Shown here: piece after piece, positions 58,201 through 64,000 of the stretch
How the letters are laid out: every line of letters starts with the position of its first letter
Numbering within the stretch: the stretch's first letter is position 1
Assembly: GCF_008831285.2 (NCBI RefSeq)
Contig: NC_045140.1
Span: 3,637,528-3,701,527, forward strand
From: Nymphaea colorata
Lineage: Eukaryota > Streptophyta > Magnoliopsida > Nymphaeales > Nymphaeaceae
DNA length: 64,000 bases
Reading direction: 5' to 3'
Made by a program: the position numbers and the translations under genes
Notes under the pieces: model-generated
What the model was told of the DNA's origin: nothing
Databases searched by the model: none
Seen by the model: the letters and a program-made list of their open reading frames with translations, nothing else

Positions 58201-61200
58201 GACCTAAACCAACATAGCTGGGCTGAGATCATGTGACAAATCATTCACGACTGGCCATTTCTTCTTCTGTAGGCCACGCTTGACTGGGACCCACTAATGC
58301 AAGACCAACTATGAACATGGTCAGCAGGCTTTAAGCTAAGTTTGTTGTGGTTAGATATTTACGTTGTCTGTGATGTCCACTGCTAGTGAATAACAAAGCT
58401 GCTTAATCATATACAGCAAATGACACAAGAATTATATCTGCAAAGGTGATCTATGATAAAAGGTTAACAAACCTCATCTTTCTTTAAGTGAATGGACAGC
58501 ATCTTAGAAAGAGCTCTGACGCTTGAAAGGGAACTACGTATCTGTCAATCAAAAAGATCAGTTGGATTACTGAACACTTGACCAACCAGGAGAAGGTGAA
58601 TTCACACAGGCAAGCACATCTTACTTGCTCAACTAGGTTACTGATGCGAATGTTGTTTTGCCAAGATGAATGTTGAAGTAATAAAGTTTTCTGCCAGAGC
58701 ACAATTCATAGACAAATTGTGTTACACCAACAGAAAAAGAGATGTGCCAGGAGGAACCAATTAATTTGTATAATAGTGACTAATTTATAACAGAAAATTA
58801 ATTTTCTGTTAGCAGCTAGTATCTGAAAACTTCAAGCAACAAATTTTATCACAGCTTTGCAGAAATTATTATATTAACTAAACCAAAACCATGAGGACAA
58901 ATCTACAATGCAAGCAGAAAATTCAGAAACATATGACAAAACTTCATGTTTCCTTTTCTAAACTAAAAGAGCAAGCAATAGCATAACCAGACCTAAACAA
59001 GGTTCTGGAATATGTTATGATAGAATAGATGTGTTGGGCATCTTTATAGAATTATCGTGTCTCTTGGGTTACCATGCTGCCCAGTCTTGCAACTTGCATG
59101 CCAAGAGGGAGAGCAGCTGTAGAGCACATCAACGGCCTTCACATTAAACGAGGGGGGTCTTCTCATTTAACGTGAGGACCATAGCTCATGGCCGCACCCC
59201 AAGAGTCCATAAACATGTTGCACACATCTGCACACACACACACACACATGTTCCATGCCAGTGTCAGAGATTTTGTGCAATTTTCAAAAATCTCATGATA
59301 TTTATGAGAAAATCAACTAAAACAAAAAAGGGAAAAAGTTATGAAAATTAGAAATTTTGAAAATCTTACTAAAATAAAAATCTCAAGATTTTATTGTAAT
59401 TTGTTTTAGATATTTTAATATTTTTTTACTTTTTAGAATTTTTAAGCTTTTCTATTTTTATTAATTTTTCATTTTTTAAAAAATTGTCAAGATGTTCCCC
59501 AGATTTTCCCGAGAAGAACTTTGTCGAAAAATACCGGAAAAAACCTCACCAATATTTGTCCGAGAACGACATTTGTGACAATTACTCCATGTAAGTGTAA
59601 CATGTCAATACAAACACTTCTACATACATTTCATAGATAGTCCATGCACATGCTTGCACAAATATGCACATGCACACACCTAAAAAGGTACACGTTCATG
59701 TACAGAGAGAGAGAGAGATTATGTTAGCAATGGAATGATCAAAACATCCTCAAGACTAGTGAGGATAGTCCATTACATACATCATGTGGATTCTCCACAT
59801 ATGACAGCCACATGGTAAACTCCGTAAGTGTTGCTATGTCCTCACATCCCATGTGCCATAGATCAAAACATGAAATAATTTTTTTAATTTGAAATTACAT
59901 TCAATCAAATTAAGATTGATTAAACATTGTCAGTTGTCAAAGAAAGTCCTATGTACCAGTAGCTATAATCAAAGTTGTCACTATTTCTTAGGGTGTGCAA
60001 ACAGAAAGTGCTTGAAGTTTTGTTCACACTTACATTTGTTAGCTTAAAGGTTTTTATTTTGCATAGACATTATGTACATGAGTGGTGCATATACGATGCA
60101 AAAGGTTAAAAGATAAAATTTCAATTCTTTTACAAATTGTATCGATTCAAAATATTGTACCTTAGGTTACCTGATCCATGACATATGCTACAGCCAGTGA
60201 CCGTGATATATTGACTGCTCCAGATTTTTGTTCACTAGTTATTGAGAAGTAATTCCTTCTCAATTTCTTTAAAGGATGGAATTCCAACTTATCAAGACAA
60301 TTATCAGATTTATTTTCAGCTGCCTCAACGTGGACAATTGGGTCATTTGATCTCTGTTCCATGTACTGCCCTGCATCCAATGATGGGAGCTCGGCAACTA
60401 GAAAGCCCACAAGAAAAGGATCTTTCACCATGGGCAACACCAGAGCTCTACATTCAGGAACGTCCTCTATCTGTCATTCATGTTCAAATTCACCCAATTC
60501 ATGTGCTGAAAAGAAGACAACAGTTACACAAAACCAATCTAGGTCTTTGAATGAGCATTGAGCACATACGAGTTGTACAGCCATTGCAGCCTCAACCGAG
60601 CGCAGTCCTGCAGGAAGGCAAAATTTGCCAATCAATACCACAACGTCAGACTCTTCTGACATCTTCATCCTTGTATGCAATGTAACTCGCCAGAGCTCTA
60701 GACGATCCATCACATAACTGCCAGCAGGACGCACGTATACCTGCAATAAACAGGACGAGATAGAATATTTTACCAATTCTTAGCAATGTAAGACCAAATA
60801 CACTTCTGATTCTTCACGGGTACATAAAAAAGTCTGTTTAAGAGTTTCAAATTTAAGCTGCCAATGATGTATATAAAGATGATATTAGTACATCAACGAA
60901 CGGTTATTTGAAGCATGTTCCCAATAGAACAAACTGCATTCTGTATATCAACGAACGCTTATTTGATGCTCGCACACACACGTAGGAACATGTGGAAACC
61001 TAGCTCCAAAGATTACCCCATGAGATAAATGGCTAGAAAAGAAGGGAGAAAAAAGAATACGGAAAACGAACCGATAGAATGGCGTCTTCATGAACGAGCC
61101 TTCTGAAGAGATCCAACTGCTCGTGGCAGAGCCTCTGGAACTCCGGGCTCGGGAAAGCTACCCTCTTGTCCCGCGCCTTCTCGATCCTCTGCACGAACTC

Positions 61201-61473
61201 GACAGGCGACGGCGAGGCCCTCAGGATGACGGACGCCGCTGCGGTGGCCGACGAGATCAAGCCGGGCTCTCCTGGTGGCACTGGCGACGGCTCTCCGGGG
61301 CCGGAGAGGCAGGGCGTGAGGCGAGTAGCTGGGCCCTTGGCAGGGCCGCCTGAACCAGCCCTTAGAGAGCAGGCGGCCGTGCGAACAGGAACACCGCCCT
61401 TAGAGAGAAAGGCTTCCGGAGCGCCCTTGGAGGGGCGGAGGGCGGAGGAAGGCAGCACGGTGAGGATGGCCAT
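52262..61473 (-). CDS. CSK: Chloroplast sensor kinase CSK
   Basis: Nine exons on the minus strand: 61473-61072, 60740-60570, 60470-60171, 58690-58625, 58541-58473, 57130-57038, 56253-56030, 53457-53184 and 52522-52262. They sum to 1860 bp (619 residues). All phases fit, given an AAG acceptor for exon 8. ATG 61473 is the first ATG; the start (MAILTVLPSSALRPSKG) looks like a chloroplast transit peptide. A GAF-like sensor region spans roughly residues 120-300. The segment SNLVEQIRSSLSSVRALSKML occupies the dimerisation/H-box position, and the phospho-acceptor His is replaced by Glu. The ATPase-like domain has an N-box (ALRQALSNLIDGAL, Asn492) and VVDDDGPDM at 522-530. In Arabidopsis CSK couples plastoquinone redox state to chloroplast gene transcription, with SIG1 and plastid transcription kinase as partners. 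Intron 7 hosts a transposon. Confidence 0.93.
54420..55561. mobile_element. Non-autonomous DNA transposon in CSK intron 7
   Basis: The left end reads TTATGTCACATAGGTACGGG. The right end, reverse complemented, reads CTGTCACATGGCCCATACGG, giving a short inverted repeat around TGTCACAT. Flanks AACTTTTTAC (54410-54419) and AACTTTTAC (55562-55570) look like a 9-bp target duplication with one indel. Subterminal GGTACGGGTACG words resemble those at 166-345. Inside are a (TA)n tract (about 54512-54531), a 36-bp tandem repeat and unassigned sequence, with no transposase. The superfamily is unclear; a 9-bp duplication would fit Mutator-like elements. Confidence 0.65.
54580..54687. repeat. Tandem repeat, three units of 36 bp
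   Basis: ACAAGTAAACAACATAGAA followed by an ACATATATNAACATAA variant starts at 54580, 54616 and 54652, with a partial unit before at 54563. It lies inside the transposon. On the minus strand it yields an artefactual repeat protein. Confidence 0.9.
56254..57037 (-). other. CSK intron 6
   Basis: A 784-bp intron. The segment 56630-56880 is very A-rich with repeated AAAATGGGAAAAA words and a TTTTAAACG inverted pair. No gene. Confidence 0.75.
57131..58472 (-). other. CSK intron 5
   Basis: A 1342-bp intron on the minus strand from GTTTGTTAAC to TTTTCTCAG. A GC-richer patch lies at about 57460-57600. No coding or repeat content is recognised. Confidence 0.75.
58691..60170 (-). other. CSK intron 3
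   Basis: A 1480-bp intron. It contains (CA)n near 59230, A/T-only stretches with AAAATTTTGAAAAT-like words at 59280-59490 and (GA)n near 59705. No coding content is recognised. Confidence 0.75.
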
Positions 61474-62879
61474 GCGGCTGCCGCTGAAGTGGCCGAAAAG
61501 AGCCTCCTGGCCTCCCTCCCACCAATTCCTGTTGCAGTAAAATAACAGCAGGAAGCAAGAAGGAGAGCCAGAGGCGTCGAAGGCAGGCAAGAGTCCACGG
61601 CGGGAGCCGGGAAAGGAAATTGTGCGCTTCACCCGACCACGCAGGGAGAGTGGTGTCCGTGGCAGGTCGGTGGGTGTTGTCTGCCAGTGGATAAGCGCAT
61701 ATCATAAAATATATATAAATATAATCTTAAAAATTAAGGAAAATAAAATAAAACTACTAAGACAACATTAAAAAATAAGTAGATAAATAACAAATGAAAA
61801 TTAGAAAATTGAAACAAACATTTCGTCATTAATTTAATTTGGTATTGACATGAGCAAGATAGTTTAAGATTTTATATTGTTTAGTCCTTATTTAGTTAAT
61901 TTTGGCGTCTTTGACATTTGCGTGAGTGCTCTATCAAGCAAACTTGACGGTCGAGACTATCATTGTTTGAACACTTTGTTATTCAATTGCTAAAATTTAC
62001 ATGAAATTAATTTTTTTAAACACCATTCCTAAGTGTATTGAACAATACATTATATTGAATAGAAGATGTGAGGAGACATGCCATTGCATGTTGAGCTTAA
62101 AATAAAACCTTGTGTTCATATTTGGGCACTTTGTTAACAAACCAAATCCAACATAATAAATCTTTGGTGAGTTGGACAGATTGCAATAGCTACTCCGAAT
62201 TAATTACCATAAGTTCTCATACACTTTAGTATAATTAAACCATTATTGACACTTTACTGTGTAGCAAGAGGGAGATTTCTCATCTTCCTTTTCTCAAAGA
62301 GCTTGACAACAAAATATGGGTGGTGTTGGTTTTAGATATTGATTATCTCAATCTAAAGTTGCAACATACCACTTCACTGTTATGAGCCATTTTCATAAAA
62401 AAAATGGTTGAATTTAATCATATTTTCTATATTGTAACTATTGTTAAACACATTAAATATCATTTAATGCGAGTTATTGGGAAGGTAATTGTTGGATTTA
62501 TGGAGAATTATCTCTAGCATTTTATAGGAAAGGCTTAGTATTTGGAAAATGAGTTTTATAAATATATGGGCATAAGTGGGTTGTGTAACTTATAGATGAA
62601 AGAAGAGATTTGTTCTCTACAAATACGTTGCGTATTGACGTGTCATTCATGGAGAGAAATTAAATGGTTTATCATTTTGTGGTTATTAGTTTTTACATTT
62701 CATACATAGCTGATTCTCTCATTTCAAGAATTCCTTTTCAAATTAGTGTACCAACAAAATTGTATGAGAGGACATGTTGAGGAATGATTTGGTGAAGCAG
62801 AAGTGTTAAAATGTGGAGTCTAAGTTGAACAATGAACAAATGATTAGTAAACTATGAATGTAAGATCCAGTATGACTTC
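61474..62879. other. CSK upstream region
   Basis: About 61474-61690 is GC-rich and likely CSK leader or promoter. The frame remains open upstream to 61632 without an ATG. The stretch 61700-62880 is strongly AT-rich with no recognised gene; its right part may be LTR sequence of the Copia element that follows. Confidence 0.5.
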
Positions 62880-64000
62880 TACAAACTTTGGTGCCTGTTT
62901 TCAATGGTAAAAATTATGAATTTTAGAGCATCAAATCAAGCATGGACTATTCTAAAATATGATTTTCTTGGAGATAAGAAGGTAACCATTGTCAAGTTAC
63001 AAAATCCTAGGTTGGGGTTTTGAAACATTTTTTTGTGAAAAGTGGTGAATCTGTGGAAGTTTTTTTTTTTTTTTCTTTGGATAGTTTTAGTTATGATAAA
63101 CCAAATAAGGTCTTTTGGAGATATGATTTTTTATCAAGAGATTACGAAAAATGTCTTGAGAAGTCTTCCTCCTAATTTGAACATATCACAATTACACTTG
63201 AAGAATCCTATAATTTGTCATCAAACAACTTTAATGCATTGACAGGTTTTTTTTTATTAACACATGAAAGTTATAATGATAGAGCTAAGAAAAAACTTTT
63301 GAGCAAGCTTTCAAGTTGAAAGTTCGAACAAGAAAGAAAAAAGACCAATGGGCCCAAGAATAATTAAAAGAAAAGTATTTTAAGGTCACAATAGAGGAGG
63401 ATATAAAGGCAGCTTTCAAGGTAGATGAAGAAGACGTAGTAGGTATGGTGCATAGTTTTCTAAGGTAATATATATATAGACCAAGCTATAAAGCAAAACA
63501 ATGTTTTCATTGCAAGAAGTTTGGGCATTTGGAATCAATTGGTTCAAGAAAAAATAAGCAGCAAGCAAATGTCATACACAAAGATTACTAACTTTTTTCT
63601 TAGAAGTACTGACAATTGCAAAAAGGATTTTTTTTTTTTTTTTTTTTTTGGATGGTGGTTGCGAAAATTACATTGCAATGTAGAGAGTTTTTTTAAAGAG
63701 CTTGATGAATTAGTAAAGTCGGAGATCTAGTTGGGTGATAACAACAAGGTAAAACTTGAAGGAAAAGGTACTGTTATAGTGAACTTCAAATCATGTAAAG
63801 AAAAAGCTTATTCAAGATCTCTATTTTATATGTTATTTGTGTCATAACCTACTTAAGTGTGGGCCAATTGATTATTTGGATTATTTTCATCATGAAGTTC
63901 GTGAGACAAAAAATGAAATAATTGCAAAAATTTACATGCTTCAAAATAAGTTGTTCTCACTCGAGGTTACATCTGGGGATACATGTTTACTGATGACTAG
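62880..64000 (+). mobile_element. Copia retrotransposon fragment running off the right edge (gag to gag-pre-integrase)
   Basis: At about 62890 a frame reads VPVFNGKNYEFWSI, the start of Copia gag. At 63140-63180 ITKNVLRSLPPN matches gag. At 63510-63570 CKKFGHLESIGSRKNKQQAN is a decayed zinc knuckle. At 63680-63780 FFKELDELVKSEI, LGDNNKVKLEGKGTVIVNF matches the protease-side segment. At 63935-63990 MLQNKLFSLEVTSGDTCLL is the pre-integrase segment. Stops, frameshifts and T-runs (63059-63075 and about 63628-63649) interrupt it. The rest lies outside the window. Confidence 0.8.

Noticed and set aside
61090-61705. Plus- and minus-strand frames overlapping CSK exon 1
   Set aside because: Shadows of the GC-rich first exon; the CSK frame has the family match.

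Overview
This is a window of plant nuclear DNA, from a flowering plant that does not look like a grass. It carries spliced genes with GT-AG introns, long AT-rich intergenic stretches, many (CT)n, (TA)n and (CA)n tracts, and broken copies of Copia LTR retrotransposons and a LINE. All seven genes I could assemble have clear plant counterparts, including two plant-specific ones (HAP8-like, PORR) and a chloroplast sensor kinase. I cannot name the species.

Layout from left to right. (1) 1-7866 (+): the last three exons of FAN1, a DNA-repair nuclease, with a nearly 6-kb final intron that holds a Copia remnant and other repeats. (2) 11620-14669 (+): a complete five-exon MAT1-like CDK-activating-kinase assembly factor. 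(3) 14670-20430: repeat-bearing intergenic DNA with a minus-strand Copia gag fragment. (4) 20431-23947 (+): a four-exon HAPLESS8-like protein. (5) 25542-26975 (-): an intronless PORR-domain organellar RNA-binding protein. (6) 28591-33399 (-): a five-exon group I WRKY factor with two WRKY domains, most like WRKY2. (7) 34.3-39.7 kb: repeats and a LINE reverse-transcriptase fragment. (8) 40417-49757 (+): a complete 14-exon class I serine carboxypeptidase-like protein. (9) 50.3-51.4 kb: a degraded Copia pol fragment. (10) 52262-61473 (-): a complete nine-exon chloroplast sensor kinase (CSK) with a DNA transposon in intron 7. (11) 62.9-64.0 kb: another Copia fragment that runs off the window.

Exon phases were checked by hand. 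MAT1 sums to 585 bp, HAP8 to 2184, WRKY to 2451, SCPL to 1386 and CSK to 1860, and every junction keeps frame. These five genes and the intronless PORR gene therefore look intact.

The genes do not form a pathway; this is ordinary eukaryotic gene order. The main ordering signal is that HAP8 and WRKY2 lie close together, as I recall for Arabidopsis (At5g56250/At5g56270 and the duplicate pair At4g26450/At4g26440). I found no convincing undescribed biological system. The more interesting items are a DNA-transposon family whose end carries (TA)n/(CA)n microsatellites, (CT)n tracts sitting at or just inside several 5' splice sites, the sensor kinase lacking its phospho-acceptor histidine, and a recurring perfect palindrome in dispersed repeats.
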